A DNA stretch of 64,000 bases, from contig OZ005660.1 in assembly GCA_963930645.1 (NCBI GenBank), forward strand, positions 244,036,836-244,100,835, read 5' to 3'. Below the pieces are notes generated by a model. That model saw only the letters and a program-made list of their open reading frames with translations. It was not told where the DNA came from and made no database searches. The stretch is from Salticus scenicus. Taxonomy: Eukaryota; Arthropoda; Arachnida; Araneae; Salticidae. This document shows, in pieces, positions 31,485-41,786 of the stretch. The position numbers and the translations under genes were made by a program. Position 1 is the stretch's first letter. Each line of letters opens with the position of its first letter.

Positions 31485-31962
31485 ATAAGGTTCTTTTATC
31501 TAAAATATTTTATTTTTGTCTGTTTTATAGATATAATTTGATGTACTAAGTTTTATATAAAAAAAATGCATATTACACACATACAAGATGGTTATTTTTA
31601 AATTCTTGTAACTAAAATGGATAAGCTCATATCATGAATCGTCTCTATACCCAGTTGGTGACCATCTACTTGCCCGTTTCAACTGCAGAACGCTGTTTGC
31701 AGTTTAATGACTCTATATTTTCAAATTTTTTAGTTTAGTTATTAATAAACAGCACTTATGAATGCATCTCTGTCAATAATACATATTAATAATGAAATTC
31801 TTACAACTACTTGGCATTGGCCGAATACTTAGTCCAAATTTGGCCGAGTACTGAGTACTCGGCAAATGGACGACTAGAACAAGGCAGAGTTTCCCTTTGT
31901 TTGTGGGGAAAAGCTGCGCTATGATTCGCTATAGTCCTTTATTATTTATTTGTGGGCTAAAT

Positions 31963-32536
31963 TAAGGCTCCTATAGGTAAAACACCTAAATAAAATAATA
32001 GGCCGGCGCATCACCGCCTTTTTTTTGGCTCCGAAGAGGACAGCATTCCCGCTTGGCGTCCTTATCGCTTCCCTAATGATTTTAAGAAATCTTGATCTAA
32101 AGCTAATCTGGTCAAGATAAGCACAATAAGCAACAATATTATTCCTAAAAACACATTTTTTTTTCACAGTACATTCTCAGGATGTCATTTTATTTTGAGG
32201 ATATCCTATGGATGTACGACGTGTTGTTAGGGCGGTTTCGGTTTCTTTTACAAAATGTCGCCAAAAATCAAATTCACAGTAATAGAAGGTCTTGGTCTGT
32301 AAACACTTTACATTCACTTCTTGAATGATTATAGCAGTTTATCGCTAAACAAACTTCCATACCATAGTTTACTTAGCTGAAATTATGAAATATAATAAAA
32401 TAAGTTACTCTAAAGTAACGTAAGACGATAAAAAAAATGTTTGTGGTTTGTTTATCAGAGAAACGCGCTGGGTACATATGGCAACCCTAAGGCAACAAAA
32501 TGCCTGATGCGCCAGCTCGTATATATAGGAGCCTTA
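31963..32536. mobile_element. TIR element with TAAGGCTCCTATA ends
   Basis: Left TAAGGCTCCTATAGG ... CCGGCGCATCACC and right GATGCGCCAGC ... TATAGGAGCCTTA are inverted. No clear target duplication. The interior (a lysine-rich 73-codon minus-strand frame and AT-rich DNA) is not recognised as coding. Confidence 0.5.
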
Positions 32537-32685
32537 CTATTGGTTAAATTTCGTCATGACGTCGGATGACTACAGAAAGTCAAGTCGTCAATTGGCCGAA
32601 TATGCTGAGTACTCGGTACAGCTCTACTCTTTATAATGGATTATCTTCTTAAATTTTTCGTACACATATTATACACATATATATA

Positions 32686-33083
32686 TGTAGGAAAATGAAA
32701 AGAGAGAGAAGAGAAAAAAAAAGTCTACTGAAGTATAATCGAAACAGATTGTATCATCCAGGAGACAGCCGGTCGCGCTGCGAGGATGAATCAGAACTTT
32801 TTTTTTATTTTGTTGTTCTTGACTTTTCTACGTGAAAAACAAATATCTCTGTGAACATTAGTTACGAGTTACGATTTGACTATGTAAGCATTAACATACC
32901 TGCCTGTGTGGCTTGATTATTTTACGTACTAATTAATCTGAAATGAATCCTAAGTGGACACATAATAGTTTTCTGGACCTATGTGGTCAAATATTGCAAA
33001 TAATCTGTAAATATTATTCTTTTTATTAAACTTTAATTAATTTAATAATTAATTTTCAATGCTCTTTCTAGACTCTCTCTACA
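32686..33083 (+). repeat. 5' LTR of Gypsy element 2
   Basis: 398 bp, TGTAGGAAAATG ... CTCTCTACA. Contains a purine-rich start and an AT-rich 3' half with several TTAATTAA-like tracts. Confidence 0.92.
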
Positions 33084-33085
33084 TT

Positions 33086-33103
33086 TGGGGGCTTGAGCCG
33101 CGA
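33086..33103 (+). other. Primer-binding site of Gypsy element 2
   Basis: TGGGGGCTTGAGCCGCGA begins two bases after the LTR. The TGG start complements the CCA end of a tRNA. The particular tRNA was not assigned. Confidence 0.6.
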
Positions 33104-33435
33104 TAATGAGCGAAAAAAAAGTAGTAATTAATTAATTAATTACTCATTATTCAGTAGTAATTAATTATTTTATTATTAGTGCTATTGTTTAATTGAATAT
33201 CTTTGATAAATGATTGTGTATCAAAACGAAATTAAATGACTATGTGTCAAAACGAAATTAAATGACTCTGTGACTATTTGAAAACTACTTTCAGTTTGTG
33301 CCAACAGAAAATCAGTGCTGAATACAGCGTGTGGAAAAAGTATCATCTTGTGGATTTATAAATCTGGATCCTTAAGCCGATTATTATTCGTCAAGGAACG
33401 AAACTGTGAGTACACTTTTCTAGATTTATTTAAAA

Positions 33436-33696
33436 ATGTCTTTTCTTGGGAAAGCCCGAAAGGAAGATTTGCTATGCGTCGCTACAGAGTTGGATCTAGA
33501 AATACCAGAAAATGCTACTGTAATTAAATTGAAAAAATTAATTTTGAAACAAAAAAATTTTGATGAAGAATTCACCATAAATTTAGTAGATAGCGTGATC
33601 TCTGAAAGAATTGAAAAAAATGAACGGGAAAAATTATTACTCGAACAAGAAAGAAAGCAGAAAGAGCGCGAATTTGAGCTGGAGAAATTGAAATGA
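33436..33696 (+). CDS. gag: Gypsy element 2 Gag, N-terminal part
   Basis: 86 codons. It begins MSFLGKARKEDLLCVA, a SAP-like/short helical start seen in some Gag proteins, then a charged coiled-coil-like run (ERIEKNEREKLLLEQERKQK). The stop TGA overlaps the ATG of the next frame as ATGA (33693-33696), but the protein sense simply continues there, so a one-base shift is more likely than coupled translation. Gag would form the element's particle. Confidence 0.7.
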   Translation: MSFLGKARKEDLLCVATELDLEIPENATVIKLKKLILKQKNFDEEFTINLVDSVISERIEKNEREKLLLEQERKQKEREFELEKLK

Positions 33697-34103
33697 TACT
33701 CAGGGAGCAAACCCGAACTCTAGAATCTTCTAGTGTTCCAAACAGAAGTAAAGAGTTAGCGAAGATAATGAAATGTTTTGATTCAACAAATCTTAATAAT
33801 GATATTAGTACATATCTTGAGCGTTTTGAGCGACAAGCTTCAAGAGTAAATATAGAAAAAAAAGATTACGTAACGCATATTTTGGGATTGCTTCCCTTGG
33901 AAATAGCACATATTGTAACACGTGTACCAGTTGAATTTGAGAATGATTATGATTATATTAAAAATATGTTGTTAAAACGATTCAAGCTTACACGGAAAAA
34001 TTTCGTCAGAAATTTTTATCTCATAAAAAAGAGAACAATTCAACTTGGCGAGACTTCGCCTTTGAACTTAATCATTTTTTCGAAGAATGGATTAAAGGTT
34101 TGA
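33693..34103 (+). CDS. gag: Gypsy element 2 Gag, capsid part
   Basis: 136 codons, resembling a retrotransposon capsid region: MKCFDSTNLNNDISTYLERF, then YVTHILGLLPLEIAHIV and YDYIKNMLLKRFKLTRKNF. It terminates in a shifted tail; the expected continuation (FEEWIKGLKVCDF, about 34080-34120) is in another frame. So the capsid is split over three frames in this copy. Confidence 0.72.
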   Translation: MILREQTRTLESSSVPNRSKELAKIMKCFDSTNLNNDISTYLERFERQASRVNIEKKDYVTHILGLLPLEIAHIVTRVPVEFENDYDYIKNMLLKRFKLTRKNFVRNFYLIKKRTIQLGETSPLNLIIFSKNGLKV

Positions 34104-34306
34104 AAGTATGCGATTTTAATGATTTAAAAGAGCTGATAGTTTCAGATCAATTAAAGAGTTACTCCGTTAGAAATTCGGACTCATTATTTAGATGAATGGC
34201 ATAAATTAAAAAATACAGAAAAATAGTCGAAAAATTAGAAGAGTATGAGAGTGCTAGATTTAACATCGGGAAACCGGAAGTAAATCTAGAATCGAAATAA
34301 AGCAAG

Positions 34307-35023
34307 ATGTACGCACATAATGTTAAGAAAAATGTATCGAGTGACTCGAACCAGAGAAATAAACAATCGACCTTACGTGCTTACCCAAATAGTAATAATG
34401 CTACTAATGATTATTTTGTAAATAAAAAGTGTTATTTTTGTTCTAATTATGGTCACATAAGTTCTCAATGCAAATTCAAATTTAAGAAAAAACAACATAA
34501 CAATGAACATAATGTTAATAATTGTATTGTAAACCAATCATATGCAAAGTTAGAAAAAATTATTAAGATTAATGATATCTCTAAGTCAGCTGTAATAGAT
34601 ACTGGCTCTGAAATTACATTGATTAGTGAAAGTTATTATAGAGATCTAGGATCACCACCTTTAAGATATAGTAAAATATTTATTAAAGGCATAGGTAAAG
34701 ATACCGTTAAATGTAAAGGGTATTTTATAGCAGATGTAGCTGTTGATGACATTTTACTTAAAACTAATGTTTTTGTTGTAGAAGATTTACAATATTCTGC
34801 TATTATGGGAATGGACATATTATCCAATCTAAAGTTTAACTTTTCGAATGGAGAAACTGAATTCAATACTGTAAATGTAATTGATTTAGTTCAAAATAAT
34901 GAAAAATATTGTAATTCTAGAGATGTTATACCCTTTTTGAAATGTATAAACCAGAGTCAGATGTGCGTAACCGTAAAAACAACAAAACCGAAAGATGTTT
35001 CATGTTTCCTCCGGTCAAAGTGA
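34307..35023 (+). CDS. Gypsy element 2 nucleocapsid and protease
   Basis: 238 codons. One CCHC zinc knuckle, CYFCSNYGHISSQC (residues about 42-55), for RNA packaging, then the retropepsin active site AVIDTGSEITLIS (about residues 95-107) and a second conserved strand, YSAIMGMDILSNLKF. The enzyme would mature the polyprotein. The frame ends in a shift; the next block (34995-35318) is in another frame. Confidence 0.82.
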   Translation: MYAHNVKKNVSSDSNQRNKQSTLRAYPNSNNATNDYFVNKKCYFCSNYGHISSQCKFKFKKKQHNNEHNVNNCIVNQSYAKLEKIIKINDISKSAVIDTGSEITLISESYYRDLGSPPLRYSKIFIKGIGKDTVKCKGYFIADVAVDDILLKTNVFVVEDLQYSAIMGMDILSNLKFNFSNGETEFNTVNVIDLVQNNEKYCNSRDVIPFLKCINQSQMCVTVKTTKPKDVSCFLRSK

Positions 35024-35318
35024 CGATTCATCTTTCGACCCGAAGATTTTGAATTATTTAATGGTTGATGTAATTGATGTCTCTAGAGAAAGTATTTTAG
35101 ATACTAGCCGTATATTAAATGCTAATTTCCGTGAGCAATTGATTCGCATGATTACAGGGTACACTCCACGTAAAATACAAAGTACGGATGTAAAAATGAA
35201 AATAATTTTAAATGATGAAATCCCGGTATGTCAGAGAGATAGGCGCCTCCCCATAACAGAAAAAGCTATTGTAGAGAAACAAATTCAAGAATGCTTGAAC
35301 AAAAATTATAAAACCTAG
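34995..35318 (+). pseudogene. Gypsy element 2 protease-RT linker
   Basis: 107 codons containing the segment just upstream of RT: LIRMITGYTPRKIQ, MKIILNDEIPVCQRDRRLP and AIVEKQIQECLNKNY. A frameshift at about 35315 separates it from CSDFASPIVLSKKKDGSTR, the first RT motif. Confidence 0.7.
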
Positions 35319-35319
35319 T

Positions 35320-35751
35320 TGTTCAGATTTCGCATCGCCAATTGTATTAAGTAAGAAAAAAGATGGAAGTACTAGAATCTGTATAGATTTCCGTAGACTC
35401 AATAGGAAAGTCATTAAAGACAGGTTCCCGTTGCCAATCATTGAAGACGTAATCAATAAATTGGAAGATTCATGTGTATTTACGACACTGGACTTAAAAG
35501 ATGGTTTTTTTCATGTTGACATTGAAAAAGATAGTACTAAATATACATCATTTGTAATTCACGAGGGACAATACGAGTTTTTAAAAGCACCATTTGGGTT
35601 GTGTACAAGTCCATCAGTATTCGAGATATATATTTTTCATATATTTCGAGATTTACTTAGGGATAAAACCGTAATAATTTATGTCGATGATTTGATAATA
35701 CCATCAAAAAATGAAGAGGAAGGGCTGCGTAAACTTCAATTAGTATTATAA
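35320..35751 (+). pseudogene. pol: Gypsy element 2 reverse transcriptase
   Basis: RT motifs in order: SPIVLSKKKDGSTRICIDFR, FTTLDLKDGFFHVDI (first catalytic Asp), FLKAPFGLCTSPSVF and VIIYVDDLIIPSK (catalytic YVDD). It ends at TAA 35749-35751 within the thumb; the protein sense continues in the same frame to a TGA near 35947 (GYF-stop-KFIKDYSK). The catalytic residues survive, but the enzyme cannot be made full length. Confidence 0.85.
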
Positions 35752-35949
35752 ACAGCTGCTAACTACGGATTAAACTTAAGTTTCAAGATATGCCAATTTT
35801 TAAAACGCAAGATAGAATTTTTGGGATACCTGATTGAAAACGGTACTATTAAGCCTTCGCCATCAAAAACTCTGCCCGTAGAAAATTTTCTCACCCCTAA
35901 AAATATTAAACAAGTTCAAAGCTTTTTAGGTCTAACAGGATATTTTTGA

Positions 35950-36390
35950 AAATTTATTAAAGATTATTCCAAAATCGCGAAACCATTGAGTGATCTCCTT
36001 AGAGAAAATAACGAATTCCATTTTGGCCATGAACAAAAGAAAGCTTTTCAGGATTTGAAGAAAATACTGAGTTGTGAACCAGTGTTTCATATTTTTAAAC
36101 AAGAACCTAAATTAGAATTGCACACGGATGCTAGCAGTTTCGGGTTCGGTGCACTATTATTACAATTAGGAGATGATGAGAAAATGCATCCAATCCAGTA
36201 CATGAGCAAGAAAACTAATGCGCAACAGGAAAAGTACTCTACTTATGAATTAGAAATTTTAGCAGTGATTGAAGCTTTGAAAAAATTCAGAAATTATTTA
36301 CTAGGAACAAAATTTAAGATATTCACAGATTGTTCGGCATTTCAGCAGACTATGTCTAAAAAAGACTTATCGCCTAAAATAGCTCGTTGA
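35950..36390 (+). pseudogene. pol: Gypsy element 2 RT connection and RNase H
   Basis: LSDLLRENNEFHFGHEQKKA is the connection region, then RNase H motifs LHTDASSFGFGALLL, YSTYELEILAVIEAL and FKIFTDCSAF. It ends at TGA 36388-36390; the frame beyond still reads LLLEEFECEIMHRPA and HVDALSRN, the usual end of RNase H. An A run of about 18 behind (CA)n at 36517-36540 then shifts the frame before integrase. Confidence 0.82.
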
Positions 36391-36584
36391 GCATTACTTT
36401 TAGAGGAATTTGAGTGTGAAATAATGCATAGACCCGCTTCACAAATGAAACATGTAGATGCTTTAAGCAGAAATGTAAATGTTGTCGACACCCAATCCTT
36501 AGATGACGAGATAACACACACACAAAAAAAAAAAAAAAAATTTCTCAAAACAATGACGAAAATATACGAGTAATAAAAGATTTA

Positions 36585-37466
36585 ATGGAAAATGGGAAAG
36601 AAGACAATTATTTAGTCAAAAATGATGTATTGTACACGTGCAGGTATGATGCGAGTAGAGAATTGCTAGTTGTACCAGAAAATATGCAGTCAGAAATAAT
36701 AAGACAAATACATCAAAAAGGACATTTTGCTTCAGCGAAGACAGAAGACATATTGAAAGGAGATTTTTACATTCCAGGTGCGAGAAAGAAAATAAAAAAT
36801 GTTATAGCCAATTGCGTGAAATGTATTCTATGCAATAACAAAAGCGGAAAACCCGAAGGATATTTGAATCCTATTCCGAAGGAAAATGTACCGCTAGGCA
36901 CCTATCATATTGATTTTATTGGACCGTTACCATCTACCAATAAGAAATATCAGCATATTTTCACTGTGATTGATGGATTTACAAAATTTGTTTGTCTATA
37001 TCCGGTCAAAACCACGAGTGCAGAAGAAGCTTTAGATAAGCTGAAATTTCAACAAACAACCTTCAGAAACCCATCACGAATTATAACAGACAAAGGAAGT
37101 GCATTTCGATCTAAGGAATTCGAAGAATATTGCCATGCGGAAGACATCGAGCATGTTCCAATTACGACGGGAGTGCCAAGAGGAAATGGGCAAGTCGAAC
37201 GTCTGCACAGGACTCTAATACCCGCCTTGTCCAAATTATCCATTGAAGATCCTACTAAATGGTACAAGAATGTCAGTACTGTACAAAGAATATTGAACAG
37301 CATGACGACAAGAAGTACAAAATTAACACCTTTTCAACTACTAACAGGAGTTAAGATGAAAAACAAAGAGTATCTGATCGTCAAAAGTCTTTTAGAAGAA
37401 GAGTGCAGAAAAAGGTTCATGGAAGACAGGGAAGAGCTAAGAGACGATGCTAAAGGACAAATCTAG
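36585..37466 (+). CDS. pol: Gypsy element 2 integrase
   Basis: 293 codons, intact through the catalytic core. Zinc-binding HHCC: HQKGH ... CVKCILC (residues about 43-83). The D,D,E triad is YHIDFIGPLP, IITDKGSAFRS and RGNGQVERLHRT. Conserved TPFQLLTGVKMKNKE follows. It would join element cDNA to the chromosome. Ends at TAG 37464-37466, after which EsyRGP-like sequence continues out of frame. Confidence 0.88.
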   Translation: MENGKEDNYLVKNDVLYTCRYDASRELLVVPENMQSEIIRQIHQKGHFASAKTEDILKGDFYIPGARKKIKNVIANCVKCILCNNKSGKPEGYLNPIPKENVPLGTYHIDFIGPLPSTNKKYQHIFTVIDGFTKFVCLYPVKTTSAEEALDKLKFQQTTFRNPSRIITDKGSAFRSKEFEEYCHAEDIEHVPITTGVPRGNGQVERLHRTLIPALSKLSIEDPTKWYKNVSTVQRILNSMTTRSTKLTPFQLLTGVKMKNKEYLIVKSLLEEECRKRFMEDREELRDDAKGQI

Positions 37467-37843
37467 AAAATTCAGGAATCATACAGAGGACCTAGTTGCC
37501 ATCCAACGTACCCAATTTGAATCAGGTCTCAAACTAAGAATTAAATACTTTGGTCCCTATAAGGTGACAAAAGTTAAGGCAAATGATAGTTGGGCAAAAA
37601 GTTGGTCAGCATGAAGGACCAAATATAAAGTCAACTGCCGCAGACATGATGAAAAAATGGACAATGTTTAACTAGACAGAAAAAAACTTTTTATTGTATA
37701 TATAGTGTATACATATTTTAGAATCTCTCTGTCGCTTGTTTTTTTTTTTTTCTTTTTTGTGTCTTTCAGATCCTTGGTGGATAGACTTGATGTGTCCCAG
37801 ACTTGCAACTTCGAGGTCGAAGCTGTCGCAGGAAGGCCGACTC

Positions 37844-38239
37844 TGTAGGAAAATGAAAAGAGAGAGAAGAGAAAAAAAAAGTCAACTGAGGTATAATCGA
37901 AACAGATTGCATCATCCTGGAGACAGCCGGTCGCGCTGCGAGGATGAATCAGAACTTTTTTTTATTTTGTTGTTCTTGACTTTTCTACGTGAAAAACAAA
38001 TATCTCTGTGAACATTAGTTACGAGTTACGATTTGACTATGTAAGCATTAACATACCAGCCTGTGTGGCTTGATTATTTTACGTACTAATTAATCTGAAA
38101 TGAATCCTAAGTGGACTCATAATAGTTTTTTGGACCTATGTGGTCAAATACTGCAAATAATCTGTGAATATTATTCATTTATTAAACTTTAATTAATTTA
38201 ATAATTAGTTTTCAGTGCTCTTTCTAGCCTCTCTCTACA
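37844..38239 (+). repeat. 3' LTR of Gypsy element 2
   Basis: 396 bp matching 32686-33083. A T-rich tract and TTTGTGTCTTTCAG (37758-37771) precede it; no clean polypurine tract was found right at the border. Confidence 0.9.
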
Positions 38240-39099
38240 TACATATATCTATATATATATATATATATATACATACTTATTTAATTGGGCTTTTGCCGGC
38301 ATTTTTTGCTTGACACCTGGAGGCTTCATCTGCAATTTTACTGATCAGGGTTTTTATTGTTATCCCAGGTGCCAGCCCCTTCCCTGATCTCAATTAGCAG
38401 AATCATTTGCCCGATCGATGGTACTCAGAAAATGTTCCAAGTTTTCTAGATAATTTTCAAGTTATGTAATCATATAAGGGCAATGCTATGGTTTGATTTC
38501 CCACTGTTAAATTTCCGTAGTTTAAAATGAATCCAGAATTCTCCAAGTCTCTAAAGATAAATTTCTTATTGGGGTGAGGTGAAATAAATTGAGTGGAACT
38601 TCAATGTAGAAAAAAAAAAAAAAAAAAAAAACTTCGTTGAGAAAATATAAAAAGCTAAAAAGTTGAGAACTAAAAACAGTTTTACTAGAGGCAATGCCAC
38701 AAACAAGACACTTGTCTTGGATCCATCTGTAAAAAATTAAGCTCAATAATGAAAAGTATAAAGAATCTGAGAAAAAAACAAGCAGTCATATTGAATTTTT
38801 AAAAAATCACGTTTTATGCCGAAATTAATAACTATGAACACATTCTACTTCAAAAACATCATTATGAAAACTTAGTTATTTGTAATGTATGATTTTTTTT
38901 AAACATGGAAAAATAAGAAAAAAAAATCCACATAAACAGGAATTATGAGGAATATCTTAATCATAATGATATTAAACTAGTTTTAAAATACAATTCATGA
39001 CAGTGGTATAAAAGTCATTGTCTCTGAATATTTTAATTGAAAATTTCATAAGATATTAAAATTTCAGATTTTTTGTAACATAGGAAAATAACTCAAAAT
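38240..39099. other. (TA)n and AT-rich DNA
   Basis: (TA)n at about 38249-38271, an unassigned slightly GC-richer block at 38290-38420, and an A run near 38610-38630. No gene. Confidence 0.45.
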
Positions 39100-39205
39100 T
39101 AGGGATGAAACGGATAGTGATTTTGCCAGCTATCGGATATCCGGAGCTCTTGTGCCTGCCGGATACTGATATCCGGACCGGATAAACGTCGGATATCCGG
39201 CATTA
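39100..39205. repeat. Solo hAT-like end with ATATCCGG words
   Basis: TAGGGATGAAACGG is followed by five full or partial ATATCCGG/CCGGATAT palindromes (ATCGGATATCCGGAGC, GATATCCGGACCGG, GGATATCCGGCATT). TAGGGATG also opens the element at 50999. No partner end was found. Confidence 0.5.
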
Positions 39206-39649
39206 GTTTTGTTTTTTGTATATTTATTTTATTTATTTATTTATTTTTTTTTTAACAATAAAATATAAACAGATTTCATATACTATTCTTTTAAAACATT
39301 TTAAATATAATTTACTTAAACATATTTAATATTTTATTTATTTGTGCAATATCACCATGAAGATTAAAACTTTAAGACTAACATACTCATTCGTATACTT
39401 GCAGCTTGCCATGAAAAGTATTGTCACAAAAATATAGGTTTTGTTCAGAATTACAAGACTAAAACTTATTATTTACATATTTTTTACAGTACTAGTATTA
39501 AAAAAGTGAACTAAAATATTTTAATAATATAATCAGAGTTGAAGGGTTATTTTCATAGGAAAAGTAATATGTTGTGGCAGCCACAAAACTTTCTGTTATA
39601 TCATTCTATATAACAGTATCACTTACTGTTTACATTGTACAAAGGTTTA
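39206..39649. other. AT-rich, nothing recognised
   Basis: A/T-rich DNA between the solo end and the tandem array. No coding or structural signal. Confidence 0.45.
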
Positions 39650-40195
39650 ACCATAGCTTCTCACAATAAATATTTTGCATATGAAGTTCGGAGCAATTTT
39701 AATAAACAGATGCTGAGATATAGGCCTGTGAAAAATTATAATAGCAGCTCCACCTATCGGCTTATATATACCTAAATAAGGTCGAAATTCGTTTTCATAA
39801 TGGTTGTCTTACATATCAAGTTTTATGCACCTATGTCATAGAAGTTGAGACTTAGCCCATTTATGAGGTGAATTGCTGAGCACTATTGCCACCTGTTGAC
39901 CGATATGCACCCAAAGTAAATCACAATAGTGTTTCAGAATGGCTGTCTCACTCACATACCAAGTTTTGTGCAATTATACACAATAGAATCTGAGGTATAG
40001 CCTTCTCGTTTTGGGGTAAATTTCCGCATAGCAGCATTACCTATTGGCCAACATGCACTCATATTCAATCAGCATAATTTCTCATAATGCCCTTCTAACA
40101 TAAAGTTTCATGTAATTATGTGCAATAGAACCTAAAATATGGCCTTCCCTGAAATTGCAAAAAGTGCTGTGTAACAGTAGTACCACCTGTTGAAT
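39650..40195. repeat. Diverged ~140 bp tandem array, locus 2
   Basis: About four units with the AAGTTT-type anchor at 39681, 39818, 39960 and 40103 (spacing 137-143 bp). Each carries GCAGC/GCACTATTGCCACCTG-like, ATATGCAC and GAGATATAG/TGAGGTATAGCC blocks. The same family as 22720-23640. It runs straight into a Tc1 transposase remnant. Confidence 0.65.
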
Positions 40196-40289
40196 GATTG
40201 GCAACAAAATTCGATAGGCACATTTATGCTAATAATACACATAATAATGCACATTTATATGCACATCTGTACAAGTCGTCTTTCAAGGC

Positions 40290-40812
40290 ACTATGACGGC
40301 TTGCAGTCACGTGGACAGCATTTTAACGCCGGTTGTGCTGCCTATTCTATCAAGCCGCCTAGATGCCATTTATCAGCAAGTCAACGTTCGCCCACATACT
40401 GCTCGACTCTCCCAATAAAGTCTTCAAGGATATGACGTACATCCATGGCCTACCAGGTCATCAGACCTCTCGCCAATAGAGCACGTCTAGGACGTGCTAG
40501 GAAGGCAACTGAAGCCATGCCGGAACACTGGTGAATTAACTGCTCAGTTGCAAAGGTTATGCATATTTTCTGAGGGGGATATAGATGACCTAATTGATTC
40601 GATGCCACGCCGTGTTTCAGTTTGTATAGCTGCCAAAGATGGCTTTACTACCTGATTTGCAACAATTTACATCCTATAACTTCTCAATAAAACGATCTTT
40701 TGTTCTAGATATTTAATCATTTGCTTATCTGTCCATACACTACACACATGTTAAGTTTCGTGATTGTAGCCCATCTCCTTCTGGGTGCATACATTTTTCT
40801 GTGACAGAGTGT
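40290..40812 (+). pseudogene. Tc1-like transposase, 3' half
   Basis: In one plus frame: VRPHTARLSQ, then a stop, SLQGYDVHPWPTRSSDLSPI (end of the DDE core with the conserved PW/SPDLSPIEH region), EHV-stop-DVLGRQLKPC, LTAQLQRL and SMPRRVSVCIAAKDG, ending at TGA near 40658. Three stops make it a pseudogene. Typical Tc1 proteins have about 340 residues; only the last third remains. The likely right terminal repeat is the stretch ending TTTTTCTGTGACAGAGTG at 40812, followed by TA. Confidence 0.78.
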
Positions 40813-40814
40813 AT

Positions 40815-41133
40815 AAATTATAAAGTACTAAAATAGCTTAAAAATAATTTATGATTAGCGGGTCAATGTCATATCGCAATGTTAGTTTTTAATTTCTACT
40901 TTTATATAATACTTAATACATATATGAGTAAATCATTTTTTATACTTTAAATGCTGCACCACATTAGATTGCATCTTGTAAATTAATAAAAAAATTAATT
41001 AAACACGTCATTCATTTTTATCATACGTGACAGAATGGCCTGCAATCGATATAGCTCTCAATAACGAAAAAATTATGCCAGTGTAGTAACCTTTATTATT
41101 GTGAACAGCATAATTTTATCCTGTGAAAAGCAG
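40815..41133. other. AT-rich, nothing recognised
   Basis: Between the Tc1 remnant and a MITE. No coding signal. Confidence 0.45.
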
Positions 41134-41139
41134 GTATTA

Positions 41140-41351
41140 CCATAGAATAATAATAAAGGAAGAAGGAGCACGCCAATACTCTTATTGCTTACAAACCCCT
41201 TCTAGTGAAATGCCAGCGAAAGCTACTTTTGCTCCTCTCAACCTTGAAGTAGGGCACCCATCCTCAGCGCTATTATCGCTGTTTGTTGTGGCAACACAAC
41301 AGCTTATGTAGAAACACTTATGCTCCTTCTTCCTTTATTATTATTCTATGG
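41140..41351. mobile_element. MITE with 31-bp perfect TIRs and 6-bp duplication
   Basis: Ends CCATAGAATAATAATAAAGG and CCTTTATTATTATTCTATGG, continuing inward as AAGAAGGAGCA / TGCTCCTTCTT. GTATTA lies on both sides (41134-41139 and 41352-41357). The interior is about 150 bp, GC-richer and non-coding. The perfect arms suggest a young insertion. The superfamily is unclear, as a 6-bp duplication is uncommon. Confidence 0.82.
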
Positions 41352-41357
41352 GTATTA

Positions 41358-41786
41358 CATGCATAAATAAAGTTCATATGCAGGAAAAACCAAAGATTTT
41401 ACTTATAAAATTTTATAAAGAAAAAAAAAAAAAACTTACTTTAGGTGCAGAAAACGAACTCGGACATTATTTCTCTCCTGAGACTTTTTTTTTTTTTTTT
41501 TTCCTTATCACTATCATAGCCTGTTTTACAACTAGGAACGAAGCATTTATTTGAAATATCTGAATTATGCAGTTTTAAGCACTTACAACAAAATTAAATT
41601 GCTTAAAATTAAAATTTAAAATGTACTTCAGCAAAATTCTATTGAAATAACAGTATATCCGCGCCGAGATAGGGAGTAGTGACAAGTGGCGCCATCAATA
41701 TTTACCAAAAATTTACATCACAGTTTCGTAGCTTTCTCCCATTGGACCTTCAACTGCCATTAATATTACTATTATACGTGATCTTA
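41358..41786. other. Non-coding with A and T runs
   Basis: A run at 41420-41434, T run at 41487-41502. A slightly GC-richer patch near 41655-41760 has no sustained frame of known type. Confidence 0.4.

Larger units (their letters stand above)
30002..31862. mobile_element. hAT-like element with GAGTACTCGG ends, about 1.86 kb
   Basis: Left end GGCCGAGTATCGAGTACTCG ... CCAAGTAGTTGTAAG and right end CTTACAACTACTTGGC ... GAGTACTGAGTACTCGG are inverted repeats. Subterminal GAGTACTC words are common in hAT ends. CAAAT occurs just outside both borders but is not an 8-bp match. The interior has no transposase frame and hosts a hairpin (30300-30433) and a second hAT-like element (30847-31484). A solo block of the same type lies near 32598-32622. 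Confidence 0.6.
32686..38239 (+). mobile_element. Ty3/Gypsy LTR retrotransposon (element 2), 5.6 kb
   Basis: Plus-strand element: 5' LTR 32686-33083, primer-binding site, gag, nucleocapsid/protease, RT, RNase H, integrase, 3' LTR 37844-38239. The LTRs differ at about 14 positions in 397 by eye, roughly 3.5 %, so it is somewhat older than element 1. The reading frame is broken repeatedly (shifts near 33693, 34060, 34990 and 35320; stops near 35750, 35949 and 36390). Inserted in (TA)n-like DNA (TATA before, TACA after). Order RT-RNase H-integrase places it in Ty3/Gypsy; its sequence is clearly different from element 1. Confidence 0.92.

Noticed and set aside
33693..33696. ATGA overlap in Gypsy 2 gag as translational coupling
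   Set aside because: The protein sense continues across the junction, so a one-base lesion is simpler than stop-start reinitiation.
32686..38239. Gypsy 2 as an endogenous retrovirus
   Set aside because: No envelope gene lies between integrase and the 3' LTR, where only about 0.4 kb is available.
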